Source: Phycisphaeraceae bacterium (GTDB lineage: Bacteria > Planctomycetota > Phycisphaerae > Phycisphaerales > Phycisphaeraceae). From it: a stretch of DNA of 64,000 bases. The DNA is taken from the NCBI GenBank assembly GCA_028284155.1, contig JANQSF010000065.1, positions 62,001 through 126,000 of the forward strand. Direction: 5' to 3'. The notes under the pieces were generated by a model. That model made no database searches, was not told the DNA's origin, and worked only from the letters and a program-made list of their open reading frames with translations. Made by a program: the position numbers and the translations under genes. Numbering within the stretch: the stretch's first letter is position 1; each line of letters starts with the position of its first letter. This document shows positions 1 to 5,354 of the stretch, piece after piece.

Positions 1-633
1 GTGTGGTGACAACACGTACAGGCCGTGGTCGGGTAGCGACCGGGCGTCGTTGAGCAAATACTGCGGGTCAGGGGTGAGTCGGCCGGACTCGGGCAGGATC
101 GTGTGATGCACGTCGATCACCGTGCCGCGCGCGGCGTGCTGCATCGGTGGCAGTTCGTGCATCCATTGGCGGTAGTACCGCTGGTCGTACGCGTCGAGTT
201 TCATCGGCTTCCAGCCGGACGCCGCCAGCGCACGCTCGGCGTCGTTGATGCGCGCCTTGGGTACGAGGATATCGACGTCGGTCACGAGTCGGCCGCGACT
301 GTTGGGCAGTTCGGCCATGACGTACGCCGCTCCTTTGAGCAGCACGACCTTGGTGTCGAGGGGGTGCAACGCTTTGGCGATACGGTTCACTTCCCAGCGC
401 ACGACGCGTTCGTGTTGGCCGGCCAATTGTCGGGCGGCGGCGAGGTGATCCTGGACCTTCGTCGGCAGGTCGGTTGGGAGTTGCGGTTCAGCATGGAGTT
501 GTGCGGCGACGCGCGGCAGCAGACCGGCGTTGCGCACGGCCCGCAAGGTGTCGTCCCACCCGGGCGGGTCGAGGGTTTGCAGGCCATGCGGCGCGCGGAC
601 GGCGCGCAACACGGGGCCAGCGGCGAGGGTCAT
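1..633 (-). CDS. Nucleotidyltransferase family protein (HPr-rel-A-type operon), 3' end outside window
   Basis: Reading the minus strand from the ATG at 633 gives an open frame of 211 codons that runs off the window edge, so the C-terminus is missing. Around residues 97-125 it shows a LLKGAA motif followed by GR-x-x-TDVDILV, the glycine and paired-aspartate signature of uncharacterised nucleotidyltransferases (PF14907 type). Such enzymes are predicted to transfer a nucleotidyl group, but the substrate is unknown. The start overlaps the stop of the HprK-like kinase by 4 bases (ATGA), so the two are probably translationally coupled. Nucleotidyltransferases of this kind are known neighbours of HprK-related kinase/PqqD-like pairs. 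Confidence 0.85.
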   Translation of the reverse strand, partial: MTLAAGPVLRAVRAPHGLQTLDPPGWDDTLRAVRNAGLLPRVAAQLHAEPQLPTDLPTKVQDHLAAARQLAGQHERVVRWEVNRIAKALHPLDTKVVLLKGAAYVMAELPNSRGRLVTDVDILVPKARINDAERALAASGWKPMKLDAYDQRYYRQWMHELPPMQHAARGTVIDVHHTILPESGRLTPDPQYLLNDARSLPDHGLYVLSPH

Positions 634-1589
634 GGCGTCACCCCCGTCTGCTCGTCGGATGCAACACTCGCAACAGGCTCGCCGCGATCCGCCAGGTCGT
701 CGAGCAACTCGATCGCGTCGTCGAGGTCGCTGTACGACAGGTCGTAACAGCCGCACGTGTCGATCAGGTCCGCCAACGTCTCGAAGGCGGGCTCGCCGAG
801 GATGCTGAAGTTGAACGCGTCGTCGGCGAGGCGCAGCAGCGACTCGGCCTTGCTCGCCTGTTCCAGGGAGGGCGATGCGTCGGGCGACCAGGCTGGGAAC
901 ACGACCCACGCGGCGCGGGCTGTTTCGTTGACGCGCTCGATGCTTGACAGTGGTGGCTGGACGTGCGCGACGGTGCCCTTACGTGTGCCCGGCGTGGCGG
1001 GGCCGAGGGTTGCGCTGGGGTCGAAGCCCTGAATCACACCGATCGATGCATCCTTGAGGCCGACCGGTAACGGTGCGGCATGGATGTCTCTTGTTCCGGG
1101 ATACATCATCGCCACTTCATCGCTGAGCAGCCGCCAGCCGCGCAGCATTAGCGCAGCGCACAGCGTGCTCTTGCCGCTGCCCGGTTGGCCTGGCAGCAGC
1201 AGAGCGCGTCCATTCTTTTCGACCACCGCCGAGTGCAGGATGAAGAACTGTTGCGGTCGCGTGAACAGGCACCAATTCAGCGCCCATTCCATCATGGGCA
1301 AAGCCAGTCGCCGATCGAACTGCGCGAAGGCCGGCTCACGGTCGATCAGGAACTTGGCCATGCGCGTGCGCGGGCGTCGCAGTGCGATGTGCGGGTCGAC
1401 GCGCACCTCGAAATCGACGATGCCGCCTTCTTCCGCCAACTCGTAGTGGTGATAGAGCGTCTGGATCGGCTGATGCAGTTCGGTCAGCCGCGTGCCAAGC
1501 CGGGCGACGAACGGCCCGATGCGCAGCAGCACGCCCGGCCCGGCAAGCCGGTTGGACAGGTCATCCTGGGCCAGTTGGTGCATCCGCAT
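630..1589 (-). CDS. HprK-related kinase A-like protein
   Basis: 319 residues, beginning MRMHQLAQ (an ATG two codons in is an alternative). A Walker A motif GQPGSGKST lies near residue 140 in the context LLLPG-GKSTLCAALMLRGW, followed by LLSDEVA. This is the layout of HPr kinase/phosphorylase C-domains and of the HprK_rel_A family (TIGR04352). The protein is not a true HPr kinase of the sugar PTS; it belongs to a small-peptide-linked system of unknown chemistry. It overlaps the PqqD-like gene by 29 bases upstream and the nucleotidyltransferase by 4 bases downstream, so the three genes form one tight operon. Confidence 0.85.
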   Translation of the reverse strand: MRMHQLAQDDLSNRLAGPGVLLRIGPFVARLGTRLTELHQPIQTLYHHYELAEEGGIVDFEVRVDPHIALRRPRTRMAKFLIDREPAFAQFDRRLALPMMEWALNWCLFTRPQQFFILHSAVVEKNGRALLLPGQPGSGKSTLCAALMLRGWRLLSDEVAMMYPGTRDIHAAPLPVGLKDASIGVIQGFDPSATLGPATPGTRKGTVAHVQPPLSSIERVNETARAAWVVFPAWSPDASPSLEQASKAESLLRLADDAFNFSILGEPAFETLADLIDTCGCYDLSYSDLDDAIELLDDLADRGEPVASVASDEQTGVTP

Positions 1590-1884
1590 CGACAGGCTCG
1601 ATCAGGCCGCGCTCGTCAAACTGTTCGAGCAGTTGGGCCAATTGGTCGCGCAGCGTGGCGTCGACTTCGAGGTCCAGCGCTTCCGCCAGTCGCTTTGCCA
1701 ACTCATCGGCCGACGCGGGCCGGTGCGACAGCGATTCTAGCGCCGCGGCCGACAATTCATTGAGCAGGTGCGTCTCGCCCGACGGCACGTGGTAGACGAT
1801 CGTTTCTTCGTCCCAACGCCGCCAGCGCAGTTGATCGGGATCGGGCACGGCGAAGCGTTGAGTGTCGGCGGGCATGGGGGACAT
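1561..1884 (-). CDS. PqqD-family peptide chaperone (HPr-rel-A type)
   Basis: About 107 residues if started at the ATG at 1884. The ATG at 1875 is equally possible, and the longer 125-residue reading from 1938 would run through the transposon boundary, so it is rejected. The sequence has the PqqD winged-helix pattern: WDEETIVYHVPSGETHLLNELSAAALESL, then helical leucine-rich segments ending in QLLEQFDERGLIEP. PqqD-like proteins bind precursor peptides for modifying enzymes. It is the first gene of the operon and now lies only about 20 bp from the inserted transposon, with no clear Shine-Dalgarno site. Confidence 0.8.
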   Translation of the reverse strand: MSPMPADTQRFAVPDPDQLRWRRWDEETIVYHVPSGETHLLNELSAAALESLSHRPASADELAKRLAEALDLEVDATLRDQLAQLLEQFDERGLIEPVDADAPTGPG

Positions 1885-1905
1885 TATGCGCTGGTGCGCG
1901 TGACG

Positions 1906-1913
1906 GGCGGAAG
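1906..1913. repeat. Left target-site duplication
   Basis: GGCGGAAG lies immediately outside the left terminal inverted repeat and is identical to 4794-4801 immediately outside the right one. Eight bases is within the 8-9 bp duplication made by IS1-family transposases. An exact match at both outer borders indicates a single insertion event without later rearrangement. Confidence 0.9.
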
Positions 1914-1930
1914 GGTGTCGGTATACTTTG
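1914..1930 (+). repeat. Left terminal inverted repeat
   Basis: GGTGTCGGTATACTTTG. It is the exact reverse complement of 4777-4793. The similarity stops abruptly on the inner side, giving a 17-bp repeat. It contains the palindrome GTATAC. Confidence 0.9.
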
Positions 1931-1934
1931 CCCC

Positions 1935-2804
1935 TCAAGATTTCTTAGATGGCTTCGCGGCCTTGTAATCCGTAATCCGCCCGCCCAGCTTGCGTTCCTC
2001 AGCTTCCAGCATCCGAACGAAATCCTCCATCGTCAGCGCCTTGTCAGCCAAACCCGCCTTCACGGCCGGGGTACTCTTGATCGTGTCGTGCTTCCGAATC
2101 CAGTTGTAGTGCCACACGACCAGCGCCACCATGCAGGCGTGATTCTCAATCCGCTTGCTGTAGGCGTTGGTCTTACGCACGTACCGCTTGTTCCCCATCC
2201 GCATCGTCAGGTTGAACCGCTCCACAAACGACGTGGACACGTGGTCCTCATCGGGCGCGCCGGTCACGACCCGCTTCTCTGACCCTGACACGTATTCCTG
2301 TCCGGTCACGGGGTCTGTGGCGTACTGCTTAATCAGTTGGGCAAAGTCCGTTTCACGGCCGAACGCCTGCAACATCGCCCACGGATAGCTCGGGTGGCCG
2401 TCTGACGTGACCTGTACCCGGTCCATGATCCGATCGGCCGTGTCGGCAATAAAGGCGTCCGCGTGTTCCTGATCCCGCTCACCGACCAGATACGAAATCA
2501 CCAGCTTGGAGTCCGCGTCAAGCGCGATCCATGACCACTTGCTGCCATGACCCAGCGCCCCGCGTTCCCGCGCCCGGTCGTGACAGCCCACGTAAGACCA
2601 TTGCTCATCGACCTGAACACGCTCCGTTTCCAAGTCCCGCACGTTCAGGTCGTGGTGATCCTCAGCGAATGTACCCGCATCGACCAGCAGGCGCAGGACA
2701 GTTACCTTGTTCGCTCCGGTGATGCGGCAGGTGGAGGCGATGCTGTTGCCCTCGACCAGAAGGCTCAGGATCATGGCTCGTTTTTCAGTGCTAAGTTTTC
2801 TTAT
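1935..2804 (-). CDS. IS1-family DDE transposase with probable ATA start
   Basis: Catalyses cut/copy and insertion of the element. The upstream in-frame stop is at 2826-2828 and no ATG, GTG or TTG precedes the conserved N-terminus RKLSTEKRA. The only codon in the expected position is ATA at 2804, seven bases after a GGAGG site, giving 289 residues. The first ATG (2774) lacks a ribosome site and would delete the start of the helix-turn-helix (MILSLLVEGNSIAS). Catalytic positions are VDEQWSYVG (Asp), TSDGHPSY (Asp) and SFVERFNLTMRMGN (Glu). The C-terminus has the usual HYNWIRKHDTIKSTPA segment. The gene appears intact apart from its start codon, and reads toward the HPr-rel-A operon. Confidence 0.85.
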   Translation of the reverse strand: MRKLSTEKRAMILSLLVEGNSIASTCRITGANKVTVLRLLVDAGTFAEDHHDLNVRDLETERVQVDEQWSYVGCHDRARERGALGHGSKWSWIALDADSKLVISYLVGERDQEHADAFIADTADRIMDRVQVTSDGHPSYPWAMLQAFGRETDFAQLIKQYATDPVTGQEYVSGSEKRVVTGAPDEDHVSTSFVERFNLTMRMGNKRYVRKTNAYSKRIENHACMVALVVWHYNWIRKHDTIKSTPAVKAGLADKALTMEDFVRMLEAEERKLGGRITDYKAAKPSKKS

Positions 2805-2827
2805 GGCGTTGCCTCCGATGCTGATTT

Positions 2828-2855
2828 ATTGTAAACACGAAATATCGCCTGTCAA
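2828..2855 (-). promoter_or_regulatory. Sigma70-type promoter of the transposase
   Basis: On the minus strand TTGACA (2855-2850) and TACAAT (2833-2828) are separated by 16 bp. Transcription would start near 2821-2824, leaving a short leader with the GGAGG site just before the ATA codon. This supports initiation at 2804 rather than at the internal ATG. Confidence 0.7.
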
Positions 2856-2859
2856 GGGG

Positions 2860-2887
2860 TTGACTGGATATTTTTTGTGTATACACT
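2860..2887 (+). promoter_or_regulatory. Divergent promoter for the 70-codon gene, likely leaderless
   Basis: TTGACT at 2860-2865 and TACACT at 2882-2887 have a 16-bp spacer. The predicted transcription start falls at or next to the ATG at 2894, so the message would have no leader. It lies back to back with the transposase promoter only a few bases away, so a protein bound here could control both. Confidence 0.45.
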
Positions 2888-2893
2888 TTAGCC

Positions 2894-3106
2894 ATGAAAA
2901 AACACCCCCCCAAACGTGGTCGCGGACGACCGCCCAAGCCTTCGCATGAGCGCCGAATCCATCTATTGCGAATCCGCGTGAACGATGAGGAATTGGAGTC
3001 GATCAAGGCTGCCGCTCAACAGGTGATGGATGGTGACCCTGAACGGGTGACATCGACATGGGCGCGTGACGTGCTGGTCAGAGCCGCCAAGCGCCGGAAC
3101 AAATGA
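2894..3106 (+). CDS. Small basic DNA-binding-like protein (transposon cargo)
   Basis: 70 residues. The N-terminus is strongly basic with a GRGRPPKPS stretch resembling an AT-hook, followed by RRIHLLRIRVNDEELESIKAAAQQVM. That pattern of a short strand plus two helices is seen in ribbon-helix-helix and MobC-like proteins. No catalytic motif is visible. It is transcribed divergently from the transposase across a shared promoter region, so a role as repressor of transposase expression is plausible but inferred. Family assignment is uncertain. Confidence 0.6.
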   Translation: MKKHPPKRGRGRPPKPSHERRIHLLRIRVNDEELESIKAAAQQVMDGDPERVTSTWARDVLVRAAKRRNK

Positions 3107-3179
3107 CCTGTTTGGTTGATAGATGTAGCAAGCCGAAAAGTTGCCTAAGCAATTGACGTGAGTATCATCCCAAAAGGAA

Positions 3180-3204
3180 AGACCCACCGTTGCAGGGTGG
3201 GTCT
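3180..3204. terminator. Hairpin H1 (9-bp stem) after the 70-codon gene
   Basis: AGACCCACC (3180-3188) pairs with GGTGGGTCT (3196-3204) across a 7-base loop. On the minus strand it is followed by a T-rich run, so it can act as an intrinsic terminator in that direction. On the plus strand no U-tract follows. Confidence 0.55.
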
Positions 3205-3275
3205 CCGGGGTCGCCAAGGATGGCCGGTTGAGAGCCACATCCTACGCGCGGTCCCTTTGACAATCAAGCAAGAAA

Positions 3276-3311
3276 AGCCGCCGACGCGGCTGGTATCCAC
3301 GTCGGCGGTTT
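3276..3311. other. Hairpin H2 directly before the first tRNA
   Basis: CCGCCGACG (3278-3286) pairs with CGTCGGCGG (3300-3308), with flanking AAA and TTT extending the stem around a bulged G. Its 3' side abuts the first base of the tRNA at 3312. It could serve as a processing or stabilising element, or as a bidirectional terminator. Confidence 0.55.
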
Positions 3312-3385
3312 GGGCCGGTAGCTCAGTTGGAAAGAGCAAGTGGCTGCTAACCTCTAGGTCGCGGGTTCGAGTCCCGCCCGGCCCA
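3312..3385 (+). tRNA. Class I tRNA with anticodon GCU on an arginine-type body
   Basis: 74 bases with perfect 7-bp acceptor stem (GGGCCGG/CCGGCCC), 4-bp D stem, 5-bp T stem GCGGG/CCCGC and loop TTCGAGT. The anticodon loop CTGCTAA (3344-3350) gives anticodon GCU, which reads serine AGC/AGU. The variable loop AGGTC is only 5 bases, whereas bacterial tRNA-Ser has a long variable arm. G15-C48 pair. A20, C35, U36 and A73 match arginine-tRNA identity. One U-U mismatch sits in the anticodon stem (29:41). CCA is not encoded. Confidence 0.8.
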
Positions 3386-3402
3386 ATTTCCCAGTTGGGA
3401 AG

Positions 3403-3432
3403 CACCCCGAACGGGGGCAACCGTTCGGGGTG
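3403..3432. other. Hairpin H3 between the two tRNAs
   Basis: Perfect 12-bp stem: CACCCCGAACGG (3403-3414) with CCGTTCGGGGTG (3421-3432), 6-base loop. It begins 17 bases after tRNA 1 and ends 6 bases before tRNA 2. No U-tract follows, so a processing or insulating role is more likely than termination. Confidence 0.65.
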
Positions 3433-3438
3433 TCGTGT

Positions 3439-3512
3439 GCCCCTGTAGCACAATTGGAGCGTGCAGCGGATTACTAATCCGCAGGTTGCGGGTTCAAGTC
3501 CCGCCAGGGGCA
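3439..3512 (+). tRNA. Class I tRNA with anticodon ACU on an arginine-type body
   Basis: 74 bases with acceptor stem GCCCCTG/CAGGGGC, D stem GCAC/GTGC, anticodon stem GCGGA/TCCGC (all paired), and T stem GCGGG/CCCGC with loop TTCAAGT. The anticodon loop TTACTAA (3471-3477) gives ACU, which pairs with serine AGU; bacteria do not normally carry this anticodon. The variable loop AGGTT is short. A15 pairs with U48, where the first tRNA has G15-C48, so the Levitt pair covaries and both look selected. A20, C35, U36 and A73 are arginine-like. The residue at 21 is C instead of the usual A. Confidence 0.8.
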
Positions 3513-3523
3513 TTTCAGCCGCA

Positions 3524-3554
3524 TCGGCACGGTTCAGGTAACCACCCGTGCCGA
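3524..3554. other. Hairpin H4 after the second tRNA
   Basis: TCGGCACGG (3524-3532) pairs with CCGTGCCGA (3546-3554), 9 bp with a 13-base loop, 11 bases after the end of the tRNA. Confidence 0.5.
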
Positions 3555-3567
3555 GGCCACCTAGCAC

Positions 3568-3601
3568 TGTGACGGGCGCGACAGCGCTCGTCACGGTTTT
3601 T
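3568..3601 (+). terminator. Intrinsic terminator H5 of the tRNA array
   Basis: An 11-bp stem (GTGACGGGCGC with GCGCTCGTCAC, one G-U pair), tetraloop GACA, then GG and six T. This is a standard rho-independent terminator on the plus strand and closes the array. Confidence 0.8.
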
Positions 3602-3711
3602 CATCGGGCTATATATAGTCCCCCGTTACCATATCCGGGTACGTTGTCCGACGACAACCCTATATCAATTCTTTTCTCAAGTATTTTTTCAACCCACATC
3701 AGGTTATAAGG

Positions 3712-4248
3712 TTACGGCTGTTGTTCGTCTGCCTGTTTTCCTTGGTCACCCTTGACCTGTGCGATTTCCTCATCAGACGGCAGGTAGCAGTCTGTCAGGG
3801 TGACTTGGGTAACGGTCTGGCCCTCGCAATACCCGACGACCGTGATCCGGTTCCCACGGCCGTAGCCGCTTAGCTGGTCACCGTTGGACGCGCTGAAGTA
3901 GCACACCACGTCCGTTGTTCCGATCCCCGCCAGCGCCACGTAACGCTGACCGGTCAGGTCCGTGCCGGTGTCGGTGATGATGCCGGACGTCATCACCTTG
4001 CGGTCAAGGTACTTGTCATCGCCAGAGAACGCCGATCGCTCGTAGGCCGCCGCGATTTTGTGGGCCGGCGCGTAAGTGGCCGGCCCGTCCATCGCCTGTT
4101 GTTTGGTGTCTTCCACGGTGGCGACGATTGCCGCGAAGCCTCCCATGCAGCCTGACACGGTCAGGATGAACACGGCGACGGCTGACGCGATGCAGAACAG
4201 GGGAATGCCGATCGCCAAGCCAATGAGCCACCCGGTAGAGGATTTCAT
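3712..4248 (-). CDS. OB-fold (tRNA_anti-like) membrane protein or lipoprotein, transposon cargo
   Basis: 178 residues. A hydrophobic N-terminal segment ends in VSGC, so it is either one transmembrane helix or a long lipoprotein signal. The rest follows the tRNA_anti-like (PF12869) pattern: IAAAYE, then YLDRKVMTSGIITDTGTD, YVALAG, VVCYFS, RGNRITVVGYCEG and VTLTDCYL. These OB-fold proteins are of unknown function, common in phage, plasmids and Bacteroidetes/Planctomycetes, and the family name does not prove tRNA binding. GGAGG lies seven bases before the ATG. It is convergent with the tRNA array and separated by an AT-rich gap (3602-3711) in which nothing else was recognised. Confidence 0.7.
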   Translation of the reverse strand: MKSSTGWLIGLAIGIPLFCIASAVAVFILTVSGCMGGFAAIVATVEDTKQQAMDGPATYAPAHKIAAAYERSAFSGDDKYLDRKVMTSGIITDTGTDLTGQRYVALAGIGTTDVVCYFSASNGDQLSGYGRGNRITVVGYCEGQTVTQVTLTDCYLPSDEEIAQVKGDQGKQADEQQP

Positions 4249-4512
4249 GTGTGGGCCTCCCAGAATGAGAAACGGGGTTCAGCGTGTCCGACGGACTCCC
4301 CGCGTCTCGGGCCTTCCACAGCCCACACAGCGAAAGAATCCGCCGGGCGTACCGACCCCGTAGGGGAGGCATCGCCCGGACGGCCCTGCTGTGTGTCGGT
4401 GACCAGCGCGCTTGCGCTGGTCACGTGGAAGTTTGAGACACGGGGCCTATCCGCACTTAGCGGTTATTCAGTTGTCGCCAGAGGGTACAGCGCACTCCGG
4501 CCTTCCACCCGG
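4249..4512. other. Non-coding spacer inside the transposon with two hairpins
   Basis: No convincing gene. A compound hairpin lies at 4342-4378: CCGGGCG with CGCCCGG enclosing CCCC-GTA-GGGG. A perfect 11-bp hairpin with a GCTT loop lies at 4399-4424 (GTGACCAGCGC/GCGCTGGTCAC). Neither is followed by a U-tract. They may separate the two minus-strand cargo genes or act as recombination or RNA elements. Confidence 0.4.
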
Positions 4513-4728
4513 TTACTGCTTGCTCGATCGCCCTACATCATACCCCGCCTCGAAAGCGGCCCGCAACAGCGTCATGCCGCGATCGTCCACCTTGGCCAGC
4601 CCACGCGACCATTCGGTCCACGCGGCTTCCAGATCGGGCGGTAGGGGTGAGGCGGCCTTGTCTGTGGCGTGTGCGACAGACTCGACGGCCTGCTGTGCTT
4701 CGTCCGGTGGTTTGGTTCGGTTGGTCAT
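4513..4728 (-). CDS. 71-residue hypothetical protein (transposon cargo)
   Basis: A short acidic-then-amphipathic protein: MTNRTKPPDEAQQAVESVAH, then a conserved-looking C-terminus LEAAWTEWSRGLAKVDDRGMTLLRAAFEAGYDVG. The end resembles small orphan proteins on phages and mobile elements, where an AF-x-AGY-x-x-G segment is common. No known domain is claimed. It is the outermost right-hand gene of the element, with its start 49 bp from the right inverted repeat. A perfect 7-bp hairpin abuts the start codon, and no Shine-Dalgarno site is visible. Confidence 0.5.
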   Translation of the reverse strand: MTNRTKPPDEAQQAVESVAHATDKAASPLPPDLEAAWTEWSRGLAKVDDRGMTLLRAAFEAGYDVGRSSKQ

Positions 4729-4745
4729 GCCGTTATTCTAACGGC
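4729..4745. promoter_or_regulatory. Hairpin touching the start codon of the 71-residue protein
   Basis: GCCGTTA (4729-4735) and TAACGGC (4739-4745) are perfect arms with a 3-base loop, directly upstream of the ATG at 4728. In RNA this would lie in the ribosome-binding region and could repress translation; in DNA it could be an operator. Confidence 0.4.
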
Positions 4746-4776
4746 TCGGAGGCGGCTGGGCCGGATGAACCGGATT

Positions 4777-4793
4777 CAAAGTATACCGACACC
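4777..4793 (+). repeat. Right terminal inverted repeat
   Basis: CAAAGTATACCGACACC, the exact reverse complement of 1914-1930. It is followed at once by the second copy of GGCGGAAG. Confidence 0.9.
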
Positions 4794-4801
4794 GGCGGAA
4801 G
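4794..4801. repeat. Right target-site duplication
   Basis: GGCGGAAG, identical to 1906-1913. Removing 1914-4801 would restore a continuous region upstream of the HPr-rel-A operon. Confidence 0.9.
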
Positions 4802-4870
4802 GCAGCCCTTCGGGCACACCGCTAAACGGGACAAGTAGCAACCGGCACGTGATATCCGTATGTAGAATTC

Positions 4871-4910
4871 TTCGTGCCTTCGTGCCTTCGTGCCTTCGTG
4901 CCTTCGTGCC
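4871..4910. repeat. Five tandem TTCGTGCC units
   Basis: Five perfect copies of the octamer followed by a degenerate sixth. It belongs to a dispersed intergenic family also seen at 5486-5665, 13655-13825 and 28646-28688. It generates spurious RRHEGTKARRHE-type reading frames on the minus strand. Confidence 0.85.
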
Positions 4911-4917
4911 TTCGCCC

Positions 4918-4956
4918 GACAAACAACAAGCCCCCGGTCGGTTAACCAGGGGCTTG
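4918..4956 (-). terminator. Intrinsic terminator of the HU-like gene
   Basis: CAAGCCCC (4927-4934) pairs with GGGGCTTG (4949-4956). On the minus strand the stem is followed by TTGTTTG. It lies about 55 bp past the HU stop codon. Confidence 0.65.
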
Positions 4957-5009
4957 GTGAACTCGTCACGGTCGGATCGGATCGAAACGAATGGATCGTT
5001 CTTGTGCGT

Positions 5010-5354
5010 TCAGACCATCTCGTTGAGCGCTTTGAGCGGACGGATGCGGACTTTTTTGCTGGCAGGCTTGGCTTTGAACATCTGTTCTTCGCCGGTAAAA
5101 GGGTTGATGCCCTTGCGAGCCGGCTTGGCCGGCGTCGCCTTGACCGTCATCTTGCACAGGCCGGGCAGCGTGAAGACACCTGGGCCGCGTCGGCCGAGGT
5201 TCTTCTTGATCACGCCGGACAACGACTCGAAGACGGCGGCGACTTCCTTGCGGGAAAGACCGGTGTCGTCGGCGATCGTCGCCATCACTTGGCTCTTGGT
5301 GGGCGGCTTCGCGGCCGCGGCCTTCTTCTTAGCTGCTTTCTTTTTCTTAGCCAT
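5010..5354 (-). CDS. HU/IHF-family DNA-binding protein with lysine-rich N-terminal tail
   Basis: 114 residues. The first about 16 residues are almost all Lys and Ala. They are followed by a full HU fold: KSQVMATIADDTGLSRKEVAAVFESL, the strand region GPGVFTLPGLCKMTV, and the DNA-clamp arm around KGINPFTGEEQMFKAKPASKKVRIRPLKAL. HU proteins bend and compact the nucleoid and bind DNA as dimers. The basic tail, reminiscent of histone H1-like tails, is an addition to the standard 90-residue protein and probably adds non-specific DNA binding. The gene stands alone with its own terminator. Confidence 0.9.
   Translation of the reverse strand: MAKKKKAAKKKAAAAKPPTKSQVMATIADDTGLSRKEVAAVFESLSGVIKKNLGRRGPGVFTLPGLCKMTVKATPAKPARKGINPFTGEEQMFKAKPASKKVRIRPLKALNEMV

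Larger units (their letters stand above)
1914..4793. mobile_element. IS1-family transposon carrying tRNA genes and cargo proteins
   Basis: A 2,880-bp element bounded by perfect 17-bp inverted repeats (1914-1930 and 4777-4793) and flanked by an 8-bp direct repeat. The outer tip reads GGTG, as in IS1 termini. The transposase stop codon at 1935-1937 lies just inside the left repeat, as in ordinary IS elements, but the element continues about 1.97 kb beyond the transposase start. That stretch holds a 70-codon gene, two tRNA genes alternating with hairpins, an OB-fold membrane protein and a 71-codon gene. It therefore fits a transporter-IS layout, an IS with passenger genes. The borders are read directly from sequence; mobility is inferred. 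Confidence 0.9.

Noticed and set aside
2878..2894. GTGTATACACTTTAG as an internal right end of a standard IS1-size element
   Set aside because: Only loosely similar to the terminal repeat, in the wrong orientation, and without a flanking duplication; the exact match at 4777-4793 plus GGCGGAAG is far stronger.
3312..3512. Normal tRNA-Ser genes
   Set aside because: Anticodons would fit, but the variable loop is 5 bases and the long Ser arm is absent, with A73 and Arg-type identity bases.
3145..3594. 149-codon minus-strand frame through the tRNA array
   Set aside because: Covers both tRNA genes and hairpins and gives a patchy translation (repeated GPGGTRTRD / PLAGLEPATCG words are the well-known artefact of translating tRNA genes).
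4871..4910. CRISPR repeats
   Set aside because: Octamers are tandem without spacers and no cas gene is in the window.
4733..4969. 78-codon minus-strand frame rich in RRHEGTKARRHE
   Set aside because: Generated by the tandem octamer repeat and crosses the transposon border; not a gene.
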